This document shows, in pieces, positions 34,404 to 43,107 of a DNA stretch of 43,200 bases. Origin of the DNA: Nonomuraea zeae (GTDB lineage Bacteria; Actinomycetota; Actinomycetes; Streptosporangiales; Streptosporangiaceae). Below the pieces are notes generated by a model. That model saw only the letters and a list, made by a program, of their open reading frames with translations. It ran no database searches and was not told where the DNA came from. The first letter of the stretch is position 1; each line of letters begins with the position of its first letter. The stretch is from NCBI RefSeq assembly GCF_005889725.1, contig NZ_VCKX01000085.1, forward strand, positions 1-43,200. Direction: 5' to 3'. A program made the position numbers and the translations under genes.

Positions 34404-36798
34404 CCGCCTCGTTCACGCAGCGCAGGACGGGGAAGCCGGTCAGCGCCCCGGGGTCCAGCTCCCGCTCGGTGCTGACGTGGAAGACGGCGCTCTCGCCCGG
34501 CAGCAGCGTGACCAGCTGGTCGTCCACGCGGGCGGCGGGGTCGAGCCGGTCGGGGAAGAGCGCGAGCTCGCGCAGCACGCTGACGGCGGTGACGATCACG
34601 CGGTAGCCGTCCGGCGCGCGCTCGACGTGCGCGTCGTAGGCCGCCGGCGGGAACGCCATCTCGGTGTCCTCGGCGTAGCAGCTCGTGGTGCGGCTGCCGC
34701 CCAGCAGGGCGGTGAACAGCTCGCGCGCCGGGTCGTCGGGCACCGCGACCGACTCGGGCAGGGCCACCCTGAGCACCGAGCGCGGCGCCGCGTGCACCGC
34801 GACGACCTCCTTGGCCAGCGGTTCGCCGGTGAGGCCGCGGCGCGTCAGGTGCAGCTCGCCCGACCAGGGCTCGGCGGTGTCGTTCACCAGGGCCAGCTCC
34901 CCTTCCTGGACGGTGAGCAGCCGGTCGGCGTAGGCGCGGCGCAGCGCGTACCAGAGCGGTTTGCGCCGCCCGTCGCCGTCCACCGCCGACCAGGACGTGA
35001 CCGGCCAGCAGTCGTTGAGCTGCCAGACGATCGTCCCCATGCAGTACGGCATGAGCGAGCGGAACCGCTCGATCCCGAACGCCATCGCGCGGGCCTGGTT
35101 GAGCTGGGTCCAGTAGTGCCAGTCGTCGAACGTCCGCGGCTGCGGCAGGTGCCGGCCGAGCCCGCGCAGCAGCTTGCCCTGGCCGTCGATCGCCTTCTGG
35201 TGCGCGGAGTCCGGCGTCAGCGGCTCGTCGGAGGAGGCCCGGCGCAGGGTCGCGTACGCGGGCGGCCCCTGGAAGCCGAACTCGGCCACGAACCGCGGCC
35301 GGTAGGCGGCGTAGCGGGTGTAGTCCTCGCGGTTCCACACGTCCCAGATGTGCACGGTGCCGGTCGCCGGGTCGTTCGGCGGCAGGCCGGGCGCTCCCGA
35401 ATAGGGGCTGCCGGGCCAGTAGGGGCGGCCGGGGTCGAGCTCGGCGACGATCGACGGCAGCAGGTCGTGGTAGAAGCCCGCACCCCAGCTACGGCCGCCG
35501 AGCTCGTCCGGCCAGCCCCAGTCGGCGTGGCCCTCCAGGTTCTCGTTGTTGCCGCACCACAGGACGAGGCTCGGATGCCGGGCGAGCCTGGCGACGTGCT
35601 GCCTGGCCTCCGCCGCCACCTCCGACCTGAACGGCTCCTCCTCCGGGTAGGCGGCGCAGGCGAACGGGAAGTCCTGCCACACGAGCAGGCCCAGCTCGTC
35701 GGCCAGGTCGTAGAAGTCCTCGCTCTCGTACAGGCCGCCGCCCCAGACCCGCAGCAGGTTGACCCCGGCGCCCGTGGCCTGCCCGAACCGCTCGGCCAGC
35801 CGCGACCTGGTCACGCGGGAGGGGAAGCAGTCGTCGGGGATCCAGTTGACGCCCCTGACGAAGACCGGCACGCCGTTGACCTTCAGGCCGAAAGCCTCGC
35901 GGGCCAGCTCGACCGAGCGGAAGCCGATCTTCCCGCGCCACTCCTCGCCGGCCTTCCCGTGCTGCTCCTCGCCGGCCTTCCCGCGCCGCTCCTCGCCGCC
36001 GTCGCCCGCGCCCAGGCGGACGGTCAGGTCGTAGCGGGGCTGGCCGCCGTACCCTCGGGGCCACCACAGCTCCGGCTCCGGCACGCGCAGCGACACGACG
36101 GCCGCGCGGCCCTCCAGGCGGTGTTCCGCGGTGATCCCCGCGACCCGCGCGGTGAGCGCGAATGGCTCCTCGGTCGTGCGCTCGACGCGTACGTGCACGT
36201 CCACGGTGCCGTCGGCCCGCGTGAGCGGGCGCACCTCGGCCAGCCGCGCCCCGCTCCAGCTCTCCAGCCCGATCGGCCGCCAGATGCCGGCCGTGACCAG
36301 GGTCGGGCCCCAGTCCCAGCCGAAGTTGCAGGCCATCTTCCTGATGAACGGGTAGGGCTCGTCGTAGGCGCCCGGCCGCTCCCCCAGGGCCGCCCGCCGC
36401 TCGGCGGCGTAGTCGTAGGCCGAGCCGAAGCGCACGACCAGCTCGTTGCCGCCGTCGCGCAGCAGGTGGCGGACGGGGAAGCGGTAGGACCGGTGCTGGT
36501 TGGCGGTGCTGCCCAGGAGCACCCCGTTGAGGGTGATCGTGGCGACGGTGTCGAGCCCCTCGCAGACCAGGTCGGTACGTTCGTGCTGGTCGGGCGACCA
36601 GGTGAAGGCGGTGCGGTAGGTCCACTCCGTGCGGCCGATCCAGGCCAGCCGGTGCTCGTTGCCGTCCAGGTAGGGATCCTCGATGAGCCCGGCGGCGAGC
36701 AGATCGGTGTGCACGCAGCCGGGCACCCTCGCCGGGGTCTCCGGGAGGTCACGCGACGACAGGGTCCAGCCCTCGTGGAGCGGACGGTACGAACTCAA
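34393..36798 (-). CDS. glycoside hydrolase family 2 beta-mannosidase
   Basis: 801 residues, cytoplasmic (no signal), removing terminal beta-mannose from manno-oligosaccharides. Domains: sugar-binding domain (GCVHTDLLAAGLIEDPYLDGN, WIGRTEWTYRTAF), immunoglobulin-like domain, TIM barrel with acid/base Glu in WCGNNEN (about 414) and nucleophile in FVAEFGFQ (about 506). The N-terminal motif WGWDWGP-like segment NFGWDWGPTLVTAGIW is typical of beta-mannosidases rather than beta-galactosidases. An 8-residue repeat (GEERRGKA, GEEQHGKA, GEEWRGKI) from a 24-bp tandem repeat is inserted near residues 270-293. TTG 36798 has GAGGAG upstream, overlapping the oppF stop. Last gene of the transporter operon. 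Confidence 0.93.
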   Translation of the reverse strand: MSSYRPLHEGWTLSSRDLPETPARVPGCVHTDLLAAGLIEDPYLDGNEHRLAWIGRTEWTYRTAFTWSPDQHERTDLVCEGLDTVATITLNGVLLGSTANQHRSYRFPVRHLLRDGGNELVVRFGSAYDYAAERRAALGERPGAYDEPYPFIRKMACNFGWDWGPTLVTAGIWRPIGLESWSGARLAEVRPLTRADGTVDVHVRVERTTEEPFALTARVAGITAEHRLEGRAAVVSLRVPEPELWWPRGYGGQPRYDLTVRLGAGDGGEERRGKAGEEQHGKAGEEWRGKIGFRSVELAREAFGLKVNGVPVFVRGVNWIPDDCFPSRVTRSRLAERFGQATGAGVNLLRVWGGGLYESEDFYDLADELGLLVWQDFPFACAAYPEEEPFRSEVAAEARQHVARLARHPSLVLWCGNNENLEGHADWGWPDELGGRSWGAGFYHDLLPSIVAELDPGRPYWPGSPYSGAPGLPPNDPATGTVHIWDVWNREDYTRYAAYRPRFVAEFGFQGPPAYATLRRASSDEPLTPDSAHQKAIDGQGKLLRGLGRHLPQPRTFDDWHYWTQLNQARAMAFGIERFRSLMPYCMGTIVWQLNDCWPVTSWSAVDGDGRRKPLWYALRRAYADRLLTVQEGELALVNDTAEPWSGELHLTRRGLTGEPLAKEVVAVHAAPRSVLRVALPESVAVPDDPARELFTALLGGSRTTSCYAEDTEMAFPPAAYDAHVERAPDGYRVIVTAVSVLRELALFPDRLDPAARVDDQLVTLLPGESAVFHVSTERELDPGALTGFPVLRCVNEAVRP
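35920..36000 (-). repeat. 24-bp tandem repeat inside the beta-mannosidase gene
   Basis: Units beginning CTCCTCGCCGGCCTTCCCG at 35941-35964 and 35965-35988, with partial copies on either side. In frame, each codes for eight residues of the form G-E-E-x-x-G-K-A. Likely a surface-loop expansion. Confidence 0.8.
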
Positions 36799-36807
36799 GT
36801 GCTCTCC

Positions 36808-37683
36808 TCAGCAGTCGCTCAGCCCGGCGCACGCCACGAAATGTCCCGGGCTCGCCTCGAACAGCACGCCGGTGCCCCCGTTGCGGTGGTAGAGGCAGGC
36901 GCCGGCGGGCGGGGCGTCGTCCCACGGCTCGTGCAGCCGCGGCACGGCCGACAGCAGCTCGCGCGTGTAGGGGTGCAGCGGGTCGCCGAAGACCCGCTCG
37001 GTCGGCCCCATCTCGGCCACGCTCCCCCGGCGCAGCACCACGGTCCGCTCGGCGAGGTAGTTGCCCAGCGACAGGTCGTGCGTGATGTAGAGCACGCCGA
37101 GCCCCCTGGTCTTCAGCTCGGCCAGCAGGTTGAGCACGTCGATCCGGGTCGAGGCGTCCAGCATGCTGGTGATCTCGTCGGCCACCAGCAGCTTGATGTC
37201 CAGCAGCAGTGCGCGGGCGATGAGCAGGCGCTGGAGCTGGCCGCCGCTGAGCTGGTGCGGGTATTTGCCGAGGACCTGCCCCGGGTTGAGCCGTACGTCG
37301 CGCAGGCTCGTCTCGATCCGCCCCGCCCACTCGGCCGCCGGGACGGCCGGGTAGTAGGTGTCCTTGATCATGGCGAACACGCGGTCGGCCTTGAACACCG
37401 GGTTGAAGGAGCTGAACGGGTCCTGGAAGATGCCCTGGATGCGGCGGTAGTACTCCTTGCCCGCCCGGACCGGCAGGCCGTCGAAGGTGATCGAGCCGCG
37501 GGTGACCGGGTTCAGCCCGAGGATCATCCGGCCGATCGTGCTCTTGCCGCTGCCGCTCTCCCCGATCAGCGAGACGACCTCGCCGGGCACGACCTCGAAG
37601 CTCACGTTCCGTACGGCCGCGACGCTCTTCCCGCCGAAGGCGCCGATCCTGAATTCCTTGGTGACGTCGTCGAGTTTCAGCAT
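36808..37683 (-). CDS. Opp/Dpp-type ABC transporter ATP-binding protein (second ATPase)
   Basis: 291 residues, one ABC domain: Walker A GESGSGKST, Q-loop GIFQDPFSSFNP, signature LSGGQLQRLLIARAL, Walker B LLVADEITSMLD, and a C-terminal oligopeptide-transporter tail with HPYTRELLSAVP. The usual DEP after the Walker B Asp-Glu is DEI, as seen in many oligosaccharide-type members. Start ATG 37683 shares one base with the stop of the first ATPase gene (TGATG). Works with the partner ATPase, two permeases and binding lipoprotein of this operon; the beta-mannosidase gene follows after 9 bp. Confidence 0.92.
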   Translation of the reverse strand: MLKLDDVTKEFRIGAFGGKSVAAVRNVSFEVVPGEVVSLIGESGSGKSTIGRMILGLNPVTRGSITFDGLPVRAGKEYYRRIQGIFQDPFSSFNPVFKADRVFAMIKDTYYPAVPAAEWAGRIETSLRDVRLNPGQVLGKYPHQLSGGQLQRLLIARALLLDIKLLVADEITSMLDASTRIDVLNLLAELKTRGLGVLYITHDLSLGNYLAERTVVLRRGSVAEMGPTERVFGDPLHPYTRELLSAVPRLHEPWDDAPPAGACLYHRNGGTGVLFEASPGHFVACAGLSDC

Positions 37684-38624
37684 CAGGCCTTCCAGCAGGC
37701 GACGTGGTGGTCGGGGGCGAGTTCGGTCACCGGCGGGTCCTCGGCGCACTCGTCCCCCGCGATCGGGCAGCGGTCGCGGAAGCGGCAGCCGGCCGGCGGG
37801 TCGAGCAGCGAGGGCGGGCTGCCCGCGATGCCCTCCAGCCGCCGGTCGGCGTAGCGGACGCCGACCTCGGGCAGGGAGTCGAGCAGCAGCCTGGTGTACG
37901 GGTGCCTGGGCGCCTTGACGATCACGTCGGCGGGCGCCTTCTCGGCCAGCTTGCCCGCGTACATGACCATGATCGTGTCGGCGATGTGGTGGGTGAGCGC
38001 GAGGTCGTGGGTGACGAAGATCATGCTCTTGACGTAGCCGCTCTCGCGGAAGCCGAGCAGGGCGCGGGCCACGGCCTTCTGGGTGGAGACGTCGAGCGCG
38101 GAGGTGACCTCGTCGGCGATCAGCAGGGACGGGTCGAGCAGCGTGGAGATGACCATCACCATGCGCTGCTTCATGCCGCCGGACAGCTCGATCGGGTAGC
38201 GGTCGAGCACCTCGCGGGGCAGGCCGACCTGGCTCATCCGGCTCTCCAGCTCGGCGACGTCCACGTTCGCGCCCCGGGAGGCGAGCAGCTCGGCGACCAT
38301 CTTGCGGAGCTTGCGGGTGGGGTTGAGCGCGCTCATGGCGTACTGCGGGATGAGGGAGACCTTGCGGAAGCGGAAGTCGTTCATGCGGCGGTCGTCGGCG
38401 ATGGGCAGTTCCTCGCCGTCGAGCTCGACCCGGCCGCCGGCGTGGCGCATCCGGCCGTCCATCCGGATCAGGCTCTTGCCCAGCGTGCTCTTGCCGCAGC
38501 CCGACTCGCCGACCAGCCCGAGTATCTCGCCGTCCGCCAGGCCGAAGGACATGCCGTCGAGGGCGCGCACCTCGCCCTTGAGCGTCCTGTAGTACACCTT
38601 CAGCTCGCTGACCCGCAGGCTCAT
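37683..38624 (-). CDS. Opp/Dpp-type ABC transporter ATP-binding protein (first ATPase)
   Basis: 313 residues: Walker A GESGCGKST, PQYAMSALNP, signature LSGGMKQRMVM, Walker B LLIADEVTSALD, switch FVTHDLALTHHI, then the oligopeptide-type C-terminus HPYTRLLLDSLPEV and the cysteine motif CRFRDRCPIAGDEC, which binds an iron-sulfur cluster in some DppD proteins. ATGA overlap with the upstream permease gene and TGATG with the next ATPase gene, so the block is translationally coupled. Substrate is inferred to be an oligosaccharide from the beta-mannosidase partner and the CelR-type operator. Confidence 0.92.
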   Translation of the reverse strand: MSLRVSELKVYYRTLKGEVRALDGMSFGLADGEILGLVGESGCGKSTLGKSLIRMDGRMRHAGGRVELDGEELPIADDRRMNDFRFRKVSLIPQYAMSALNPTRKLRKMVAELLASRGANVDVAELESRMSQVGLPREVLDRYPIELSGGMKQRMVMVISTLLDPSLLIADEVTSALDVSTQKAVARALLGFRESGYVKSMIFVTHDLALTHHIADTIMVMYAGKLAEKAPADVIVKAPRHPYTRLLLDSLPEVGVRYADRRLEGIAGSPPSLLDPPAGCRFRDRCPIAGDECAEDPPVTELAPDHHVACWKA

Positions 38625-39505
38625 GTCTCCCTCAGTTTCGGGTTGAAGACCTCGTCGAGGCCGACGTTGGCCACGTACAGGGCGCCGACGATGGCGGTGA
38701 TGGCCGCGCCCGGCGGGACGAACCACCACCAGAGGCCGAGCTGCAGCGCGCTCCACTGGTTCGCGTTCTGCAGCATCAGGCCGAGCGAGACCCCCTCCGT
38801 GGGGCCGAGCCCGATGAAGTCCAGCGAGGAGGCGATCAGGATCGAGCCGCCGAACAGCAGGATGAACGTCATGAACAGGTAGGAGCTCATGTTCGGCGCG
38901 ATCTCCCTGCTGATGATCCGCCAGGTGCCCGCGCCGCTCATCCTGGCCAGGTCCACGAACTCCCGCGTACGCAGCGAGAACGTCTGCGCCCTGATCGCCC
39001 GCGCCGCCCACGGCCACTGCGTCAGGCCGATGAACAGGCCCTGCACGGCCACGCTCCTGATGCCCAGGTAGGCGTTGATGATCAGCAGCACGGCCAGGGT
39101 GGGGATGACCAGGATGACGTTGGTCAGCATGTTGAGCACCTCGTCGACCACGCCGCCTCGGTAGCCGGCCACGAAGCCGACGAGCATGCCGATGACCGCC
39201 GCGATGCCGCCGCCGATCACACCCACGGCGAAGGTGCTGCGCAGCCCGTGCACGAACTGCAGGAAGATGTCCTGGCCGAAGGTGGTGGTGCCGAGCCAGT
39301 GCTCGGCCGACGGCGGGCTCATGGGGCGGGTCCCGTAGTCGTTGGGCGTGCCGCCGATCAGCGCGGGCCCGGCGAGCCCGAGCACGAGCAGCACGGCCAC
39401 GATGCCGAACCCGGTCAGCAGCTTGCCGTTGCGCACCGCGAAGTAGAGCGCCTCGCGCCGCACCCCCGCGGGCTCGCGCGGCGCGACTTCCTGAAGTGCC
39501 GTCAT
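38621..39505 (-). CDS. Opp/Dpp-type ABC transporter permease (DppC-like)
   Basis: 294 residues with about six membrane segments. N-terminal OppC leader (cytoplasmic, then a first helix at about 31-50), LGTTTFGQDIFLQFVHGLR, and the EAA-type ATPase-contact loop RAQTFSLRTREFVDLARMSGAGTWRII. Forms the channel with the DppB-like permease. ATGA overlaps on both sides join it to the neighbours. The mature region ends LDEVFNPKLRET, the usual end of DppC proteins. Confidence 0.92.
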   Translation of the reverse strand: MTALQEVAPREPAGVRREALYFAVRNGKLLTGFGIVAVLLVLGLAGPALIGGTPNDYGTRPMSPPSAEHWLGTTTFGQDIFLQFVHGLRSTFAVGVIGGGIAAVIGMLVGFVAGYRGGVVDEVLNMLTNVILVIPTLAVLLIINAYLGIRSVAVQGLFIGLTQWPWAARAIRAQTFSLRTREFVDLARMSGAGTWRIISREIAPNMSSYLFMTFILLFGGSILIASSLDFIGLGPTEGVSLGLMLQNANQWSALQLGLWWWFVPPGAAITAIVGALYVANVGLDEVFNPKLRET

Positions 39506-40497
39506 GCCTGCGCACCCGCCATTCCCGCCCGCGTGCGCGGATCGACCACCACGTAGACGACGTCGATGATGAAGTTGGCGATCAGCACGCCGAGCACGAT
39601 GAACAGGAACGTGCCCTGGAGGAGGAAGAAGTCCTTGTTCTGGATGGCCTTGAGTATGAGGCTGCCGAGCCCCGGGTAGGCGAAGACGATCTCCGTGACC
39701 AGCGCTCCCGCCACCAGCACGCCCAGTTGCAGGGCCAGGCCGGTGATCTGGGGCAGGACGGCGTTGCGGAAGGCGTACCTGCGGATGAGCCGGGCGGGCG
39801 CGCCCAGCGCGGCCAGGTAGTTGGAGTAGTCGGACTCCAGCTCGTAGATGATCATGTTGCGCATGCCGATGGCCCAGCCGCCCAGCGCCACCAGGAAGAG
39901 CGACAGGAACGGCAGCGCCCAGTGGTGCACCAGGTCGAGCGCGAACGTCCACGACCAGTTGGGCCGCATGGAGAAGCTGTAGCCGCCGGCGACGGGGAAG
40001 AGCCCGGCGATCACGCCGAGCGCCCAGGCCAGCAGCACCGCCAGCCACATGTACGGCATGGCCGTGAGCACGTACCCGAGCGGCAGCACGGTGTTATCGA
40101 GGAGCTTGCGCCTGGCGGCGTACGCGCCGAACCGGTTGCCCACCACCCAGCTCAGCAGCACGGACGGGATGATCAGGGCCAGCGTGTACGGCACCGCGTT
40201 CGTGATCACGGTGCTCACCGGGGTCGGGAACAGCCAGATGCTGAGCCCGAAGTCCCCTCTGAACAGGGCGCCCCAGAAGTTGACGTACTGCTGCCACAGC
40301 GGCTGGTCGAAGCCGAAGAGGCTGTTGTAGTAGGTGCGCATCGCCTCGACGGCCTCGGGCTTGGCGACGTTGGCCCGCGCGACCATGCTGGCGACCGGGT
40401 CGCCGGGCATGAAGCGCGGGATCATCCAGTTGACCGTGACGGCGATGAAGAAGGTCAGTCCGTAGATGAGCAGTTTCCTACCGAAGTAACGACGCAC
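39502..40497 (-). CDS. Opp/Dpp-type ABC transporter permease (DppB-like)
   Basis: 331 residues, about six membrane segments: N-terminal FGRKLLIYGLTFFIAVTVNWMIPRFMPGDP (the conserved DppB first helix and PGDP motif), GFDQPLWQQYVNFWGALFRGDFG, and the EAA loop LESDYSNYLAALGAPARLIRRYAFRNAVLP, followed by FAYPGLGSLILKAI. GTG 40497 has GGAG 8 nt upstream. A 12-bp hairpin in the 66-bp gap after the binding-protein gene precedes it. Confidence 0.92.
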   Translation of the reverse strand: MRRYFGRKLLIYGLTFFIAVTVNWMIPRFMPGDPVASMVARANVAKPEAVEAMRTYYNSLFGFDQPLWQQYVNFWGALFRGDFGLSIWLFPTPVSTVITNAVPYTLALIIPSVLLSWVVGNRFGAYAARRKLLDNTVLPLGYVLTAMPYMWLAVLLAWALGVIAGLFPVAGGYSFSMRPNWSWTFALDLVHHWALPFLSLFLVALGGWAIGMRNMIIYELESDYSNYLAALGAPARLIRRYAFRNAVLPQITGLALQLGVLVAGALVTEIVFAYPGLGSLILKAIQNKDFFLLQGTFLFIVLGVLIANFIIDVVYVVVDPRTRAGMAGAQA

Positions 40498-40516
40498 GCG
40501 AATGTCTCCGTGTAGG

Positions 40517-40548
40517 CCCTCCGCCCCGGGCGGTGACGGGGCGGAGGG
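40517..40548 (-). terminator. intercistronic hairpin between the binding-protein and permease genes
   Basis: Perfect 12-bp stem CCCTCCGCCCCG / CGGGGCGGAGGG with an 8-nt loop, 15 nt after the binding-protein stop on the minus strand. As in the xyl operon, it may let the binding protein be made in excess. Confidence 0.7.
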
Positions 40549-40563
40549 ACGGGGTCCGGCAGG

Positions 40564-42321
40564 TCAGGAGCCCGAGGGCTGGAGCTGGGTGAGCGTCTCG
40601 AAGCCGCCCAGTTCGAGCCAGTTACGCCACATGACGGCGCCGGTCTTGGGCGCGCTGCCGGCCGCGGCCGGCCAGTTCTTCCACACGCTGGTGCTGGACT
40701 GCGCCCACAGGCCGTTGTACCAGAGGGGGATGACCGGCAGGTCGTCGAGATGGATCTGCTGGAGCTGGGAGGTGAGCTTCTTCATCCCCTCGATGTCGTC
40801 GGTCTTGACCTGGTCGAGCTGCTGGACGAGCTCCCAGGCCTTCTTGTTCTCGTACCGGGCGAAGTTGACCGTGTTCTGCTGCTTCTGGATCGGCAGCTGG
40901 AACATGTACTCGTAGTAGGTGTACGGCGAGTTGGACAGCTGGCGCTCGTTGTTGATGAGCAGGTCGAAGTCGCCCTTCGCGCGCTTCTCCACCAGGGCGT
41001 TGAAGTCGGGGAAGTCGGGCGTGATCTGGATGCCGGCGGTCTTGGCGCTGGCCGAGATCGACCTGGCGGACTCCATCCAGTCGGTCCAGCCGGACGGCAC
41101 GATGAGCGACAGGCTGATCTTGGAGCCGTCCTTGTTCTCGACGTAGCCGTCGCCGTCGCCGTCCTTGTAGCCGGCGTCCGCGAGCAGCTTCTTGGCCTTG
41201 GCCGCGTCGAAGGCGAACCCGGACTTGCCGACCACGCCCTGGTCCACGAACTGCTCCCACTGCGGCAGCAGGCCGGTCGGGCTGGCCGCCTTGACCAGGT
41301 TGCCGTAGACGCCCTCCACGATCTTCTTGACGTCGACCGAGGAGGCCAGCGCCTTGCGGAAGGCCGGGTCGTCCATCGGCTTCTTGGTCGTGTTGGGCAC
41401 CAGCCACGCGGTGTTGGCCGAGAGCATGTACGGGGGCTCGTTGTAGTACGTGGTCAGGCCGAAGTTCCCCTGGACGAGGTTGGCCACGCCGGGCAGGAAG
41501 TTGTTGCTGAGGTCCAGCTTCTGCTGCAGCAGCAGGCCCATGGCGACCTCGTTGCTGGGAGTGGCGATGTCCACGATGTACTTGGGCTTGGGCTCCAGGT
41601 TCAGCGCCGTCTTGCCCCACCAGTCGTCCCGCCGCTGCAGGACCACGCGGTCCTGGTCCTTGCTCATGAACGTGTACGCGCCGGTCCCGACCGGGTTGTC
41701 GTTGACGCCGTCGAGGACCTCCTTCTCGGCGCGGCCCTTCCAGACGTGCTCGGGGACGATCGAGCGGGTGTAGAGCATGAAGTCCCACTCCTGGTAGTTC
41801 GCCTTGGAGAAGGTGAACTTCACGGTCTGGTCGTCGGTGGCCTCGACGCTCTTCAGCCAGTCCCACAGGTTGTGGTACGGGATCGTCTCCATCTTCCCGA
41901 GCTCGAAGGTGAAGACGACGTCCTTGGCGGTGAGCGGCTGGCCGTCGGACCACTTGACGCCGGGGCGGAGCTTGACCTCGTACGTGGTGTCGTCGGTCCA
42001 GGTGCCGCTGGTGGCGAGCCAGGGCGTGAGCTTGGCCGCGGTGGTGTCGTAGTGGAACATCGTCTCGTACACCAGGCCCTTGGTGCCGACCGCGGAGTCC
42101 CACTCCCTGATGGGGTTGTAGTTCGCCGGCGGGCCCCACTGGGTGCCCGTCGTGTAGAGCGTCTCGTTGCGTGGCAGGGAGTCGGGGTTGGCACTGGCCA
42201 CCGCGCCCTGGCTCGGCGCTTGGGTGGCCGGCGGGGTCGGTGTGGATCCGCCGCCGGTGCAGGCCGTGGCCAGCAGGCCCGCCGCCACGAGCGGAGTCAG
42301 GATCCGAGCCCGGTTACGCAT
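40564..42321 (-). CDS. family 5 (Opp/Dpp-type) substrate-binding lipoprotein, probable oligosaccharide binder
   Basis: 585 residues. Lipobox LLATACTGG (Cys about residue 20), a Thr/Pro/Gln-rich tether, then a type 2 binding fold of the DppA/OppA class: GLVYETMFHYDTTAAKLTPWLA, TYEVKLRPGVKWSDGQPLTAKDVVFTF, NPVGTGAYTF, and YKDGDGDGYVENKDG, a motif common in this class. The family binds peptides, nickel or, in thermophiles and actinobacteria, cello- and manno-oligosaccharides. ATG 42321 has AAGGAGAG upstream. First gene of the six-gene operon ending in beta-mannosidase; the CelR/CebR-type palindrome lies 75 bp before it. Confidence 0.92.
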   Translation of the reverse strand: MRNRARILTPLVAAGLLATACTGGGSTPTPPATQAPSQGAVASANPDSLPRNETLYTTGTQWGPPANYNPIREWDSAVGTKGLVYETMFHYDTTAAKLTPWLATSGTWTDDTTYEVKLRPGVKWSDGQPLTAKDVVFTFELGKMETIPYHNLWDWLKSVEATDDQTVKFTFSKANYQEWDFMLYTRSIVPEHVWKGRAEKEVLDGVNDNPVGTGAYTFMSKDQDRVVLQRRDDWWGKTALNLEPKPKYIVDIATPSNEVAMGLLLQQKLDLSNNFLPGVANLVQGNFGLTTYYNEPPYMLSANTAWLVPNTTKKPMDDPAFRKALASSVDVKKIVEGVYGNLVKAASPTGLLPQWEQFVDQGVVGKSGFAFDAAKAKKLLADAGYKDGDGDGYVENKDGSKISLSLIVPSGWTDWMESARSISASAKTAGIQITPDFPDFNALVEKRAKGDFDLLINNERQLSNSPYTYYEYMFQLPIQKQQNTVNFARYENKKAWELVQQLDQVKTDDIEGMKKLTSQLQQIHLDDLPVIPLWYNGLWAQSSTSVWKNWPAAAGSAPKTGAVMWRNWLELGGFETLTQLQPSGS

Positions 42322-42396
42322 CGCTTCTCTCCTTCCCTCCGCGCCCGGCGCGAAGGTTCGAACGTCTGCTAAGACACCCCGATGGACCGGGCCTCC

Positions 42397-42410
42397 TGGG
42401 AGCGCTCCCA
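42397..42410. promoter_or_regulatory. CelR/CebR-type LacI-family operator
   Basis: Perfect 14-bp palindrome TGGGAGCGCTCCCA, identical to the operator known for CelR of Thermobifida fusca and CebR of Streptomyces (cellobiose-released repressors). It lies 76 bp upstream of the transporter operon, in the 385-bp gap between the binding-protein gene and the last gene; no lacI-type gene is in the window. The rest of that gap shows only promoter-like A/T stretches near 42500-42650. Confidence 0.9.
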
Positions 42411-42706
42411 ATGAATCGCGGAGCATGCCCCCGCCAAGGAGACCGGTGAGCGATCACTCTTCAGTAGTCGCAGGTTGCGGGACCTGCTGAACCGGATAAG
42501 TACCGCGAACGTAAATTCCGGATGTCCACGTCGTCAAGGGTCGTGACGCTTTCGAGACGTGGCGGCGCGACCCGGCCCGACGTCCCTCAGGTCACTTTGG
42601 TTTACCGGTGTTTCGCGGAAATCTCCCAAATTTCATGACAAATAGGTCTCGATCCCGACAGAATGCGGAGCCATCCAGCCTCTACCGCAACTGGAGGAAT
42701 CCCCCG

Positions 42707-43107
42707 ATGCGTAGACCCCTAGGGGTACTTGCCGGGCTCGTCAGTCTGGCGGCGTTCTGCACGCCGCTCAGCGCCGCCGAGGCCGCGACCGCCGCTGAGA
42801 GTTCGACCGACGCCGCCAGGTGCCGGATCAGCGTGGCCAAGCCGCACCTGAGCACCGCACTCAAGATCGAGACCTCCGCCGCCCGCCGCGGCTGCTTCAA
42901 TTCCGCGCTGCTGCGCATCCGCGTCAAGCGGGCCGTGCCGGGCGCCGACCCGGTCGTCAAGAGCGGCGCCACCAGGAAGGGGCGCATCACCCTGGCCCTG
43001 CCCTGCCAGCCGGGCACCTACTACGCGGTCGCGACCGACTACCGGGGGCGTACCTCCAGGTCCAAGGCCGCCAGGCTGACCTGCACCCCCGGCAGCACCC
43101 CCACCCC
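42707..43107 (+). CDS. small secreted hypothetical protein, 3' end lost at contig end
   Basis: 133 genuine codons. Signal peptide MRRPLGVLAGLVSLAAFCTP... with probable cleavage near AEA (residue 26), then a Cys-containing domain (ARCRISVAKPHLS, RRGCFNSALLRIRVKRA, LALPCQPGTYYAVATDYRGRT, RLTCTPG) with four Cys, perhaps two disulfides, and the start of a Thr/Pro linker. No family recognised. GGAGGAAT lies about 8 nt before ATG 42707. An open frame continues to 43174, but from 43108 on it reads adapter sequence, so the apparent C-terminus (CLLYPSPSPRDPKTARLPSSA, split at the adapter start) is artificial and the true protein is longer or different. Confidence 0.75.

Noticed and set aside
34477..37854. 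1125-codon open frame opposite the beta-mannosidase and ATPase genes
   Set aside because: Runs antisense across several genuine genes and lacks any domain; typical GC-driven open frame.
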